A stretch of 64,000 nucleotides of DNA, from positions 248,001 to 312,000 of the forward strand of contig JAZKGA010000001.1 of assembly GCA_040386235.1 (NCBI GenBank), read 5' to 3'. Position 1 is the first letter of the stretch. Each line of letters starts with the position of its first letter. Under the pieces are notes generated by a model, which saw only the letters and a program-made list of their open reading frames with translations, was not told where the DNA came from and made no database searches. The translations under genes were made by a program, and so were the position numbers. This stretch comes from JAZKGA01 sp040386235 (GTDB lineage: Bacteria; Pseudomonadota; Alphaproteobacteria; Micavibrionales; Micavibrionaceae). This document shows, one piece after another, positions 1-8,737 of the stretch.

Positions 1-257
1 CCCAAATGGAATGTGGGATTAAACGGGGCAATTTGCGTCAGCAAACGATCCGTCAGATCCTGGCCCGTCACGACGGGCAGGGCCGGAATGTCATAGATCG
101 GCTTTTCGGGATATAATTCGCTGCACTGGCCGCCGGGCTTGTCCAGGATGTCAACCAGGTGCGCCTTGATATCAAGCAGCCCCAATTCAAATACGGCAAA
201 CAGGCCCACCGGCCCCGCGCCAATGATAATCGCATCTGTGGAAATGATCTCGGTCAT
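1..257 (-). CDS. Ferredoxin/flavodoxin-NADP+ reductase, N-terminal part (runs off the window)
   Basis: Only the first 85 codons are present; the gene continues past the left edge. The start ATG is at 257 on the minus strand. A GxGxxG FAD-binding loop (GAGPVG) lies at residues 13-18, followed by a KPGGQC...LYPEKPIYDIP stretch at about residues 40-59, which is characteristic of the thioredoxin-reductase-like FNR family (YumC type). Such enzymes pass electrons between NADPH and ferredoxin or flavodoxin in the cytosol. It is divergent from ctaA with a 28-base gap. A plain thioredoxin reductase is the alternative, but the PEKPIYDIP motif argues for the FNR branch. Confidence 0.85.
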   Translation of the reverse strand, partial: MTEIISTDAIIIGAGPVGLFAVFELGLLDIKAHLVDILDKPGGQCSELYPEKPIYDIPALPVVTGQDLTDRLLTQIAPFNPTFHL

Positions 258-285
258 ATGTGTGATATAACGCAGTTGGGAACCG

Positions 286-1356
286 ATGCAATTGATTTTC
301 ATTGCGGATGGGTTTATGCCGTTTGATATGAACGATACACGCTCCCTCGAAACCTGGCTTCTTTTGTCCGCTATCATGATCTTCGTCATGGCTTTGATCG
401 GTGCGGTGACGCGACTGGAAGAAGCGGGGCTGTCGATCACCGAATGGAATGTCATTACCGGCGCGTTGCCCCCGTTAAGCACAGCGGCGTGGCAAGCCGC
501 ATTTGCAAAATATCAGGCCACCCCTGAATTTGCGGCACGCCATTTCTGGATGGAACTGGACGATTTCAAATACATTTATTTCTGGGAATGGCTGCATCGC
601 CTGTGGGGCCGCCTGATCGGCCTTGTCTATGCCCTGCCCCTGATCTATTTCTGGGTGCGAGGACAGATTCCGGGTGGGTACAAGCTGCCTTTCCTGGGCT
701 TGCTGGGCCTTGGGGCCGCCCAAGGCTTCGTCGGATGGTACATGGTGCAAAGTGGCCTGCTGGACCGTCCGGATGTCAGTCATTTCCGCTTAAGCATTCA
801 TTTGGGCCTGGCCGCCTTTATCTTCGCAACCCTGATTTGGGTCCGGCGTGGATTGACGATGAACCGCACGCTGGTAAGCGTGCCTGTGACACCCAGCTTT
901 TGCCTGTTACGCCATGGGTGGGCCGCGATGCTGGCCGTTGCCGTCACGGTGGTTTGGGGCGGGTTTGTCGCAGGCCTGGATGCCGGGAAAATTTACAATA
1001 CGTGGCCCCATATGGGCTATGGCCTGATCCCCATTGAATTACTGGATCCCCCCAGCGTGTTTCTGGTATTGGCAGAACATCCGGCCGGGGTGCAATTCAT
1101 GCACCGATGGCTGGCGATTCTGGCCGCTATGTTGGTTTTAAGTTTCGCCTGGCGCGTGAAATCCTGGCCATTGGCCATTTTAATCATCGCCCAGGTGGGT
1201 TTGGGCCTTGCGACATTGTTGACTGTTGTGTGGATTCCAGCAGCCGCTGCACATCAGGCGGGTGCATTTCTGGTTATCGCGGCAATGGTTCAGGTGTTAA
1301 AACCACTCCAGGCGACTTACCTGGCCATGCCTTCGGCGGCCAAAGCGGCGGTGTAG
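286..1356 (+). CDS. ctaA: Heme A synthase CtaA (COX15 type)
   Basis: Multi-pass inner-membrane protein converting heme O to heme A for cytochrome c oxidase. About eight hydrophobic segments are visible. Conserved histidines expected as heme ligands occur in WLHRLWGR (about residue 104), SHFRLSIH (166 and 172), FMHRW (about 273) and AAHQAG (about 323). The early TRLEEAGLSITEW motif is typical of the proteobacterial COX15-like class. The ATG at 286 gives 356 residues, but no clear Shine-Dalgarno sequence precedes it; in-frame ATGs at 316 and 328 are plausible real starts. The 3' end overlaps the convergent glycosyltransferase gene by 40 bases. It implies an aa3-type oxidase elsewhere in the genome. 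Confidence 0.93.
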   Translation: MQLIFIADGFMPFDMNDTRSLETWLLLSAIMIFVMALIGAVTRLEEAGLSITEWNVITGALPPLSTAAWQAAFAKYQATPEFAARHFWMELDDFKYIYFWEWLHRLWGRLIGLVYALPLIYFWVRGQIPGGYKLPFLGLLGLGAAQGFVGWYMVQSGLLDRPDVSHFRLSIHLGLAAFIFATLIWVRRGLTMNRTLVSVPVTPSFCLLRHGWAAMLAVAVTVVWGGFVAGLDAGKIYNTWPHMGYGLIPIELLDPPSVFLVLAEHPAGVQFMHRWLAILAAMLVLSFAWRVKSWPLAILIIAQVGLGLATLLTVVWIPAAAAHQAGAFLVIAAMVQVLKPLQATYLAMPSAAKAAV

Positions 1357-2393
1357 TAATCAAGATAGGCCGCTACGGCGCGATCTTTGGTAAAGCTTTC
1401 CTGATAATGCGCCAGGCCGTTTTCGCACAGGCCTTTCGCCAGGTCGGGATTATCAATGATCTGGCGGATTGCCGCGACCATTGCCGGCACGCTGTCTCGC
1501 GGGATCAAAAGGCCGTCAATATAATCACGCACAAACTGACGCGGGCCATCGGAGTCACAGGCGATCAAGGGCCGCCCCTCAATCCAGGCTTGAATAAACG
1601 ATGTACCGAACGGCTCAAACCGTGATGACAGGATGAACATGTCCGCCGCCCGCAGCAAAGCCGAGCGGTCGTTGCGCCAGCCCAGGAAGTGAATACGGTC
1701 GGCACATTTATGATCCTGCGCCAGACGGCGCAGGGCCGCCTCTTCAGGGCCTGCACCCGCCAGCCAGACATGCAAAGCGGGGATTTGCGCCGCCGCCGCG
1801 ATCACAATATCCAACGCTTTTGATGTGTGCAGCCGCGCCAGGCACAGGGCCAAGGGGGCCGTTTCCGGTGTCGCCAAATCAGTGCGCGACACAGGGGCGG
1901 TATCACCTGTCGTTTCCATTTCAGCAAAATTGTTAATGTGCTGCACCCGGACCGGCAACACCCCGGCCTTAATCAAGTATTCACGGATATCCGGGGTATT
2001 CGTCACAAAATAATCCGTGCGGGGGAAATGTTTCAACGCGTAATACCCCCCCAGTCTCGAGAAAACCAGGTAACGCGCCTTACGGGGCCGGCGGGGAAGA
2101 CGTTGCGCCGCCCGCGACATCCAGGTCTGAACGATATCCGCGCGGAATGATGTGATCAGGCGTTTGATCCGCCAAGGCGTATAGATATCCAATGGGCCGC
2201 CAAATGGCAGGGTGGTGTAAGGAATACCGGCGCGTTCCAATTGGGCCTGACGATACGCATGGGCCCGCAAGACAACATGTTGGGGAACACCTGCCTGATG
2301 CATGGCCAGGCACATATCAATAAAAGCAGTTTCGGCGCCACCATTTGCGGCCCCTGCCATCACCTGTATCACGCGTGGCGCAGGATCAGTCAT
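1317..2393 (-). CDS. Glycosyltransferase family 4 (GT-B fold)
   Basis: 358 residues, the usual GT4 length. The N-terminal half carries the GGAET acceptor-side motif (residues 18-22). The C-terminal half has the nucleotide-sugar region with SSRFEPFGTS followed by a GRPLIACDSDGPR loop. Members transfer a sugar from a nucleotide donor, often onto lipopolysaccharide or another surface glycan; donor and acceptor cannot be read here. In the EX7E motif the second Glu is Gln (EPFGTSFIQ), which may lower or alter catalysis. The start overlaps the preceding lipoprotein gene as ATGACTGA, so translation is probably coupled. Confidence 0.85.
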   Translation of the reverse strand: MTDPAPRVIQVMAGAANGGAETAFIDMCLAMHQAGVPQHVVLRAHAYRQAQLERAGIPYTTLPFGGPLDIYTPWRIKRLITSFRADIVQTWMSRAAQRLPRRPRKARYLVFSRLGGYYALKHFPRTDYFVTNTPDIREYLIKAGVLPVRVQHINNFAEMETTGDTAPVSRTDLATPETAPLALCLARLHTSKALDIVIAAAAQIPALHVWLAGAGPEEAALRRLAQDHKCADRIHFLGWRNDRSALLRAADMFILSSRFEPFGTSFIQAWIEGRPLIACDSDGPRQFVRDYIDGLLIPRDSVPAMVAAIRQIIDNPDLAKGLCENGLAHYQESFTKDRAVAAYLDYYTAALAAEGMAR

Positions 2394-3048
2394 TGCCGCC
2401 GGTGGGTTGCTTGAACGTCGTCTTGCCGCTCAAGATATCTTTAAGCGCCTCTTCAATCGCGCGGGTACTGATGGTCAGTTTATTCCCGATCTTTTCACCA
2501 CCGTCGCCCAGGGTGCGTTGCAGTTTCATGCAGTCGCGCTCAGACGTCACTGGAATCATTTGCACCAATCCGGCGCGCGATTCAGCCGCGCGGCGGTACG
2601 TCTGCAAATACTTGACGACCTCTTTGCGTGGGCCGGCCGTTTGATGGTCCAGAACCACGTCCAGACGCGTTTCGCTGTCGCTTAATGCTTTCTTGGTGCC
2701 CTGATCCCAGCCTTTCCAGGCAGCATTCATGCCCTTGGCCAGTTGCGGATTGGCCTTGGCGCAGGATTTGTGCGATCCATCCATGATGGTCAGCATTTGC
2801 CGCGTTTCATGGTGATTGGCGGCCATCGCGACCAGCAACGTCATTTGCGCTTGCTGGGTGTCATCCAGCTTCTTTTTCCATGACGCTGATTGCTTTTCCC
2901 AAACGGCACTGGCCTGACGCGCCGTCGATTGCCGCTGTTTCAGGTCCTGCTTACCGGACAATGACGCGCCGCTGGCCAGGTTCGGTGTGCAGCACGCAGC
3001 CAGCAACACCAGAACCCCAGTCAACAAAGCAATATTCGGCAACCGCAT
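2386..3048 (-). CDS. Uncharacterised lipoprotein, DUF2959-like
   Basis: Start chosen at 3048 because AAGGAT stands correctly before this ATG and the product then begins with a signal peptide; the longer frame from 3090 adds an unlikely polar leader. A lipobox (LLAAC, followed by a second Cys) marks lipidation around residue 19. The mature part of about 200 residues is largely helical and charged, rich in Lys, Gln and Ala, consistent with coiled coil. It resembles DUF2959-type proteins in general character only. It lies 23 bases after rne and overlaps the glycosyltransferase start by 8 bases, so the three may be cotranscribed. Function unknown. Confidence 0.75.
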   Translation of the reverse strand: MRLPNIALLTGVLVLLAACCTPNLASGASLSGKQDLKQRQSTARQASAVWEKQSASWKKKLDDTQQAQMTLLVAMAANHHETRQMLTIMDGSHKSCAKANPQLAKGMNAAWKGWDQGTKKALSDSETRLDVVLDHQTAGPRKEVVKYLQTYRRAAESRAGLVQMIPVTSERDCMKLQRTLGDGGEKIGNKLTISTRAIEEALKDILSGKTTFKQPTGGND

Positions 3049-3071
3049 CTGGTTATCCTTCCGCAAAAGCC

Positions 3072-5639
3072 TTATTCGCCACGACGCCACCAGCCCTTTT
3101 TCTTCGGCCCGGTGTCTTCGTTGATGACCTCACCGACAGCTACCGCACGCGGTGCCTGTTGTGCCTCGCCATCTTCACGCTTGCGGCTGAAGAACTGACG
3201 GGCTTTCGTGTCGGTTTTTTCAGCAGCAGGTGATGCCGTTTTCGCAGCAGGTTTTACCTTAGCGGCCGATGCTGCGTTAGGGGTTGCAGCTTCAGATGCC
3301 TGACCTTCTTCTGCAACAGGTGCCGTTTGACCGGCATCCTTGTCGCGTCCGCGCCCACGACCGCGTGGGGCATTGCGCACTTTTTTCGTGTCATCAGATG
3401 CGGTGTCCGCACCCGACTCAATGGCACCCGTCTCTGCATTGTCCTGAATTGGAATGCGACGCGCATTGCCTGATGGCGCAGCCTCGGCATCCATGTCAGA
3501 ACCGTCATGTCCCGTGACCTCTTCCGATCCTGGTCTATCGCCACGATCCTGTCTGTCACCACGGCCACGACCGCCACGACGGCGACGTCCCCGGCCGCCT
3601 TCGCGACCCTCACGATCTTCACGGGGCTCGCGTTGTTCGCGCGGCTCACGATTTTCACGCGGCTGGGTTTGACCTGTTTCACCGGTCGCGGCATCTGCCG
3701 CTTCACCGGTTAAGTGGTCATGATTGTCCTCATCGTGATCGTCATCATCACTGATCAACGCCCGTACGCTTTCAATCTGGTATTTAACAGACCGCAACGT
3801 GTCATCAATGCAGATAGCAATCGCAAAGCCGTAACGGCCTTCGATCGCCGCCAAAAGGTGACGTTTGTGGTTCAGGATGTAAATAGCGACATCAGCCGGC
3901 ACCTTCAGCGTCACAGTGCTGAGGCCCTTATTCTTAATGCCTTCTTCTTCAATCGCCCGCAGTGCCATAATGGCCGCAGAATCAGTGGTGCGCGTGACGC
4001 CCATCCCGGCGCAATGCTCACACTGACGGAACTGGGCTTCGGTCAGCGATGGATTCAGCCGCTGACGCGACAATTCCATCAAACCGAAATTTGAGATCCG
4101 GCCAACTTGAATGCGCGCACGATCACCGGCCAAAGCCTGTTTCAGACGCTGTTCAACCTTGGCGTTATTGCGATTGTCTTCCATATCGATAAAGTCGATA
4201 ACGATTAACCCGCCCAAATCGCGCAAACGCAATTGGCGCGCCACTTCTTCCGCAGCTTCCAGATTGGTTTTCAGGGCTGTTTCCTCGATATGCCGTTCCT
4301 TAGTGGCGCGGCCTGAGTTAACGTCCACCGATACCAAAGCTTCGGTCGGGTGAATCACCAGATATCCGCCGGATTTCAGCGTGACATTCGGATCGCCGAT
4401 TTGGTTCAGTTGGGTTTCCAGCTGATATTTGTGGAAGATCGGCACCGTTGGATCGGTATAGGAAATGACTTTTTTGACGTGGCTCGGCATCAGCATCTTC
4501 ATGATGCGTTTGGCATCTTTGAACGCTTCTTCGCCTTCAATAATGACTTCTTCGATGTCGCGGTCATAAAGATCACGAATGGCGCGTTTGACCAGATTAC
4601 CTTCTTCATACACCATTGCGGGCGCAGTGGAACGCAGCGTCAAATCACGGATTTCATCCCATAAACGCATCAGGTAATCCAGATCGCGCTTAATCTCAAC
4701 TTTCGTGCGGGACATACCGGCGGTCCGCAGGATAACAGACATACCGTCTGGTGCCTCCAGCTCAGCCAGGATTTCACGCATCCGTTTCCGCTCAGAAAAA
4801 TTGGCGATCTTACGGCTGACACCGCCGCCGCGTGGCGAGTTCGGCATCAGAACCGAATAACGGCCAGGCAAGGACAGATACGTTGTAACCGCAGCGCCTT
4901 TATTGCCGCGCTCCTCTTTCTGCACTTGGATCAACAGGATCTGGCCGCGCTTGATAACTTCCTGGATTTTGTAATTGCGGCGCAGGCTGGGGCGTTGCGG
5001 GCCATCATTGCCGTCTTCGCCGACAACTTCTGGATTGCGTCCACCTTGCAGGCCTGACCGACGGCCACGATTGCGACCACGGCCGCGACCACGGCCACGG
5101 AACTGGCGGCGTCCGCCGTCTTCCCCGTTTGCGCCGTCATCCTGGGCTTTTTCACCAGCCGACGCATCGCCGTCTGCTGCATCATCCGCCTCAGAATCTG
5201 AATCCGCTTCGGATGCTTCAGCGGCTTCGCCCGCGTCTGCATCACTGGCCTCAGCTTCGCTGTTATTGTTGCTTTTTGCCGCAGAATGGCCGGCCTGAGA
5301 GGCCTCCCATGCCGCGTCTTCAGCTTCTTCTGCTGCACGCATGGCTTCTAATGCCGCGCGTTGTTCAGCCAGAATAGCCTCACGGTCCGCAATGGGGATC
5401 CGGAAATAATCAGGGTGGATTTCAGAGAACGGTAAGAAACCGTGACGGTTTCCACCAAAATTGACGAAAGCGGCCTGTAAGGACGGCTCAACGCGCGTAA
5501 TTTTGGCAAGGAAAATGTTGCCTTTAAGTTGCCGACGCAACTTATTCTCATATTCAAAATCAACCAAACGATTTTGATCAATAATTGCAACCCGCGTTTC
5601 TTCCGCGTGGGTTGCATCAATTAACATGCGCTTCGCCAT
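3072..5639 (-). CDS. rne: Ribonuclease E/G, full length with acidic and arginine-rich regions
   Basis: 855 residues. Endoribonuclease for mRNA decay and rRNA/tRNA maturation, and scaffold of the degradosome. The catalytic part has an S1 fold interrupted by a long low-complexity insertion (about residues 90-225: an acidic Ala/Glu/Asp run, then RGRGRGR). The magnesium-binding segment IVIDFIDM and the zinc-link CEHC follow. The C-terminal quarter is disordered and rich in Arg, Gly, Pro and Glu, as expected for RNA binding and partner docking; it ends in KKKGWWRRGE. Alphaproteobacterial RNase E commonly carries an insertion in the S1 region. The start codon is preceded by a hairpin enclosing the Shine-Dalgarno (see 5640-5656). 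Divergent from the amidase gene. Confidence 0.96.
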   Translation of the reverse strand: MAKRMLIDATHAEETRVAIIDQNRLVDFEYENKLRRQLKGNIFLAKITRVEPSLQAAFVNFGGNRHGFLPFSEIHPDYFRIPIADREAILAEQRAALEAMRAAEEAEDAAWEASQAGHSAAKSNNNSEAEASDADAGEAAEASEADSDSEADDAADGDASAGEKAQDDGANGEDGGRRQFRGRGRGRGRNRGRRSGLQGGRNPEVVGEDGNDGPQRPSLRRNYKIQEVIKRGQILLIQVQKEERGNKGAAVTTYLSLPGRYSVLMPNSPRGGGVSRKIANFSERKRMREILAELEAPDGMSVILRTAGMSRTKVEIKRDLDYLMRLWDEIRDLTLRSTAPAMVYEEGNLVKRAIRDLYDRDIEEVIIEGEEAFKDAKRIMKMLMPSHVKKVISYTDPTVPIFHKYQLETQLNQIGDPNVTLKSGGYLVIHPTEALVSVDVNSGRATKERHIEETALKTNLEAAEEVARQLRLRDLGGLIVIDFIDMEDNRNNAKVEQRLKQALAGDRARIQVGRISNFGLMELSRQRLNPSLTEAQFRQCEHCAGMGVTRTTDSAAIMALRAIEEEGIKNKGLSTVTLKVPADVAIYILNHKRHLLAAIEGRYGFAIAICIDDTLRSVKYQIESVRALISDDDDHDEDNHDHLTGEAADAATGETGQTQPRENREPREQREPREDREGREGGRGRRRRGGRGRGDRQDRGDRPGSEEVTGHDGSDMDAEAAPSGNARRIPIQDNAETGAIESGADTASDDTKKVRNAPRGRGRGRDKDAGQTAPVAEEGQASEAATPNAASAAKVKPAAKTASPAAEKTDTKARQFFSRKREDGEAQQAPRAVAVGEVINEDTGPKKKGWWRRGE

Positions 5640-5656
5640 GTCAGGACCTTCCTGAC
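5640..5656 (-). promoter_or_regulatory. Hairpin sequestering the rne ribosome binding site
   Basis: On the minus strand, immediately before the rne ATG, the sequence GTCAGGA-AGG-TCCTGAC forms a perfect 7-bp stem with a 3-base loop. The AGGAAGG Shine-Dalgarno lies in the 5' arm and loop, 7 bases from the start. Folding would hide the site. RNase E genes are known to autoregulate through their 5' leaders, so a control role is plausible but inferred. Confidence 0.55.
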
Positions 5657-5983
5657 AGCCAAACGGGCCGTGCCCTCGCGACCACTAGCGCGGCCAGCCC
5701 GACCGCCATAAATTCTGTTCATTAACCCCTGTATCTGCGTACCTAGTATAAAACGCAAAAAAGGCAGATCCAGGGTGGGGCACATGCCCCGTTATTCCAT
5801 TTTGGCTAGCGAAACCTTATTCAAATGAATATACGTGCTAAAACCAAAAAGGGTCGCGTTCACACTGTATCGACCTTACCCCCTTTACACAAGCATCTAA
5901 TTTTTCCGCCTGTTTTTATTTTTGTGACGGGATTTGCCACAGGGGATTTGCCAGAACAGACAGGTTGAGTATGATGGCGCGAT
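5657..5983. other. Intergenic region between rne and the amidase gene
   Basis: Together with the hairpin this is a 344-base gap. It must hold the rne leader and promoter on the minus strand and the amidase promoter on the plus strand. A -10-like TATACT lies on the minus strand near 5746-5751, with only a weak -35. A small GC hairpin (GGGGC-ACAT-rich at 5777-5790) has no following T-run. No convincing gene or known RNA family is seen. Confidence 0.5.
5948..5975 (+). promoter_or_regulatory. Candidate sigma70-type promoter of the amidase gene
   Basis: TTGCCA (5948-5953), a 16-base spacer, then TATGAT (5970-5975). The ATG at 5984 is only 8 bases after the -10, so transcription would start at or next to the start codon and give a leaderless mRNA. 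No Shine-Dalgarno is present before 5984, which agrees with that reading. Confidence 0.4.
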
Positions 5984-7336
5984 ATGCTTCGTCGATACGC
6001 CTCCATTTTCCTTTGCCTTATTGCGCTGAATGCAGCGGTAATCGTCGCTGCGCTTGCGGAACCATCACCGCGTATTGAATCGATCCGATTCGGCACCCAT
6101 CCCGGTTATTATCGCATCGTTGCCGAAGTCAGCAGCACCATCAGCTGTACCGTCAGCCAGTTCGACAGCAAGGGTTTTACCCTGTCCTGCACACCGTTTG
6201 TGTGGTCCGCCGGGCAACCGGCCCCCAATGCGGGCGCGCGCATCACTTTTATTCGGCCCCAGCAAGGGCCGCGCGGCCAGGCGCAAATCCAGGTGGGGAC
6301 GTCCGGCCCGATGCATGTGGCCAAAATCTTCAGCGTCGCGGGACGCGACGGCAAGCCACCGCGCCTGGTGATTGATTACCAGCCGCAGGACAGCGCGGGT
6401 GAAAATATTGCCACGACCTATGCGGATACGTCCACTGACGCGTCATTGAACGGTGACGGGGATGGCGGCGCATTCGATACGATGTTGAACACCCTGGCAT
6501 CCCCCCAGGGTGAACCGGAACAACCGATGGCAACCGCGGGCGGCATTCGGTTGCCAGGGCGTAAGCCAGCCCCGCCCGCAAGCGGACTGCAGGCCATTGG
6601 GCAAACGCTGATGGACAGCGTACGTCCTGCGCCAGTTAAAGACCCGTTCATTGTCGTGATTGACGCGGGTCACGGGGGCACCGACCCCGGCGCCACGGCG
6701 GTCAACGGCACGCTTGAGAAGAATATCGTGCTGGGTATTACGCGAGAATTGCGCGACCAGTTGCGGGCCGATCCACGGTATCGCGTGTTCCTGACCCGTG
6801 ACAATGACCGGTTTATCAAGTTGGCCGATCGCGTCAAAATCGCGCGACAGCACAAAGCCGACCTGTTTATCTCGATCCATGCCGATTCCCTGCCCAGCAA
6901 ACGCAACGCCGAAGGGGCATCTTTCTATACGATTTCCAAACAGGCATCGGATGCCCAGACGGCAAAGCTGGCGGAAAAAGAAAACAAGGCCGATCTTTTG
7001 GGCGGGGTGAATATCGAACATGAAGACCGGATGGTTGAAAACATCCTGCTGGACCTGATCACCCGCGACACCGTCAATCATTCCAAGTTTTTCGCCAGCC
7101 AATTGATGGCGGCATACCGTCATAAGAATTTAAAAACACTGACACCCGCGCATCGATCAGCGGGATTTGCGGTGTTAAAAGCCGCGGATATTCCGTCCGT
7201 TCTGATTGAAGTGGGGTTTCTGTCCAACCCGGATGAGGCACGACGATTAAGCGATCTGGATGAACGTCGGCGGATTGCCGATGTATTAAAAAGCGCGATT
7301 GATTTATACGTGCCGAATGCGCAAAGCGGATTTTAA
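5984..7336 (+). CDS. amiC: N-acetylmuramoyl-L-alanine amidase with AMIN domain (AmiC type)
   Basis: 450 residues. A signal peptide (about 1-25, ending ALA) exports it to the periplasm. An AMIN domain (about 30-130) targets septal murein. A linker with acidic and Pro-rich stretches leads to an Amidase_3 domain (about 218-445). Zinc-ligand and catalytic motifs are present: DAGHGG (His about 230), Glu in NGTLEKN, SIHAD, and the catalytic Glu in VLIEVGFLSNPDE. It cleaves the amide between N-acetylmuramate and L-Ala during daughter-cell separation. Length and order match AmiC/AmiA-type enzymes. The start at 5984 has no Shine-Dalgarno; see the candidate promoter just upstream. Confidence 0.93.
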   Translation: MLRRYASIFLCLIALNAAVIVAALAEPSPRIESIRFGTHPGYYRIVAEVSSTISCTVSQFDSKGFTLSCTPFVWSAGQPAPNAGARITFIRPQQGPRGQAQIQVGTSGPMHVAKIFSVAGRDGKPPRLVIDYQPQDSAGENIATTYADTSTDASLNGDGDGGAFDTMLNTLASPQGEPEQPMATAGGIRLPGRKPAPPASGLQAIGQTLMDSVRPAPVKDPFIVVIDAGHGGTDPGATAVNGTLEKNIVLGITRELRDQLRADPRYRVFLTRDNDRFIKLADRVKIARQHKADLFISIHADSLPSKRNAEGASFYTISKQASDAQTAKLAEKENKADLLGGVNIEHEDRMVENILLDLITRDTVNHSKFFASQLMAAYRHKNLKTLTPAHRSAGFAVLKAADIPSVLIEVGFLSNPDEARRLSDLDERRRIADVLKSAIDLYVPNAQSGF

Positions 7337-7386
7337 GTCGCTTTAGAAAAAGCGTATAAAAACAATCATGTTTTTTAAATAGTACC

Positions 7387-7416
7387 TTGGCAATGACTTA
7401 AAGTTGTGTATATGAT
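7387..7416 (+). promoter_or_regulatory. Promoter of the small lipoprotein gene
   Basis: TTGGCA (7387-7392), an 18-base spacer, and TATGAT (7411-7416) in an AT-rich gap 80 bases before the next gene. This is a good match to a housekeeping promoter and implies a leader of roughly 70 bases. Confidence 0.55.
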
Positions 7417-7496
7417 CTTCAATGAAGCGACCTGGGCGGCCAAAGACCAAGCAAGCGCGCATGTACAAAACCCGTTGATTATAAAAGGAAAACCCT

Positions 7497-7682
7497 ATGA
7501 AAAAATTTGTAGCTATGATCGCTCTGTTCGTTGCCGTTGCCGGCGTATCTGCTTGCAGCAATGCAGATGGTACATATGACGCTAACAAGCCTGTATATTC
7601 TGACTCCGGTACAGCCGGTGCAGATACAGCACCAGCGATCCAAAGCGCTGAGCCAGTATTCCAAAGCAAAGCTGCGAAATAA
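7497..7682 (+). CDS. Small lipoprotein, uncharacterised
   Basis: 61 residues. A good AAAGGA site lies just upstream of the ATG. Residues 1-19 form a signal peptide ending in the lipobox VSAC, with lipidation expected at the Cys. The roughly 40-residue mature part is Ala/Ser/Asp-rich with no recognisable domain. It stands alone between its own promoter (7387-7416) and a strong terminator (7706-7730), a layout typical of abundant small envelope lipoproteins. It may be a murein-lipoprotein-like or entericidin-like spacer, but no homology is claimed. Confidence 0.8.
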   Translation: MKKFVAMIALFVAVAGVSACSNADGTYDANKPVYSDSGTAGADTAPAIQSAEPVFQSKAAK

Positions 7683-7705
7683 TCGCTGCTGACGCTTTCA
7701 GGAAA

Positions 7706-7730
7706 AACGGCCCTTCGGGGCCGTTTTTTT
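7706..7730 (+). terminator. Rho-independent terminator with UUCG tetraloop
   Basis: An 8-bp stem AACGGCCC/GGGCCGTT closes a TTCG loop and is followed by a run of T. It sits 24 bases after the small lipoprotein stop codon. Confidence 0.92.
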
Positions 7731-7752
7731 ATGGGTCATTGTTATTTGGTAA

Positions 7753-8706
7753 CTACAGAATATGGGCCGGCGCATAGGGGCATTCCATGCCCGTGTCGCC
7801 CAGTTCCACCTGTATGATTGCGTGGGTGATCGCGAATTTTTCCTGTAGCAGACGATTCAAAGACTGCAGATACAGATCACCTGGATGACCGCCAGGCATC
7901 ACCAGATGGACGGACAGGGCCACATCACGGGTGCCAATCGGCCAGATATGCAGATCATGTACGTCAGCGACCCGATCCTGCGCCTTTAGAAAATCATACA
8001 CCGCCACCGGATCAATGTTGTCGGGCACAGCCTGCAATGTCATTCGCCAGGTTTGCCGCAACAGGCCCCAACTGGCGCGCAGGATAATAACGGTGATCAA
8101 CAGGCTGGTCACACTGTCCATCCAGTTCCACCCCGTCAAGCTGATAACCAGACCAGAAATAACCACACCCAGTGACACAGCAGCATCCGCAGCCAGATGC
8201 AGGTACGCCCCGCGCAAATTCGCATCGTGTGCCGCACCCTTACGGAACAGCAAGGCCGACAGGCCGTTCACCAATACACCAGCGGCAGCCACCGCCATAA
8301 CGGTGCCGCTTGCGACATCACCTGGACCATCCAGCACCAGCCGCGTCACAGCCTCATACCCAATCCAAACAGTCCCAATGACCAGCATCATGGCATTCAA
8401 CAATGCTGCGATAATCGGCGCCGCATGCCACCCATAACTGAACATCGCGGTCGGGGCACGTTTGGCGAGGTAATACGCAAGTCCCGCCAGGATAAGGCCG
8501 GCACAATCACTAAGGTTATGACCCGCATCGGCAAGCAGGGACATTGAGCGGGAAAGAAAGCCGAAATAAACCTCTGCCACCACGAAAACCGCGTTCAACA
8601 ACAGGCCAACAATAAAGGCGCGGCCGTATTCCGCCGGGGCGTGGTGATGTCCGTGAGAGTGGTTGCATGGCCCGTGACCATGACTGTGGGAATGAGAATG
8701 GCTCAT
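7753..8706 (-). CDS. Cation diffusion facilitator family metal exporter
   Basis: 317 residues. The N-terminal 25 residues are a His-rich metal-binding tail (HSHSHSHGHG... and HGHHH). Six membrane helices follow, with the CDF metal-site motifs HNLSD in helix 2 and HLAAD in helix 5. A cytoplasmic dimerisation domain of about 100 residues ends the protein. Such proteins exchange cytoplasmic Zn2+, Co2+ or Cd2+ for protons (CzcD/ZitB branch). The HxxxD arrangement favours Zn/Cd over Mn or Fe. It starts 31 bases after the flagellar-rod-like gene on the same strand and may be cotranscribed. The metal in vivo is not determined. Confidence 0.92.
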   Translation of the reverse strand: MSHSHSHSHGHGPCNHSHGHHHAPAEYGRAFIVGLLLNAVFVVAEVYFGFLSRSMSLLADAGHNLSDCAGLILAGLAYYLAKRAPTAMFSYGWHAAPIIAALLNAMMLVIGTVWIGYEAVTRLVLDGPGDVASGTVMAVAAAGVLVNGLSALLFRKGAAHDANLRGAYLHLAADAAVSLGVVISGLVISLTGWNWMDSVTSLLITVIILRASWGLLRQTWRMTLQAVPDNIDPVAVYDFLKAQDRVADVHDLHIWPIGTRDVALSVHLVMPGGHPGDLYLQSLNRLLQEKFAITHAIIQVELGDTGMECPYAPAHIL

Positions 8707-8737
8707 CTGGTTACGCTAATGGAATTCGGGAATGGCG

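Noticed and set aside
3254..5338. Several long open frames in or against rne (for example 3254-3706 and 4931-5338)
   Set aside because: They mirror the low-complexity Arg/Gly and acidic repeats of rne in other frames, have no ribosome sites and no protein-like composition.
5777..5790. GC hairpin in the rne-amidase gap as a terminator
   Set aside because: The stem is only 5-6 bp and there is no T-run on either strand.
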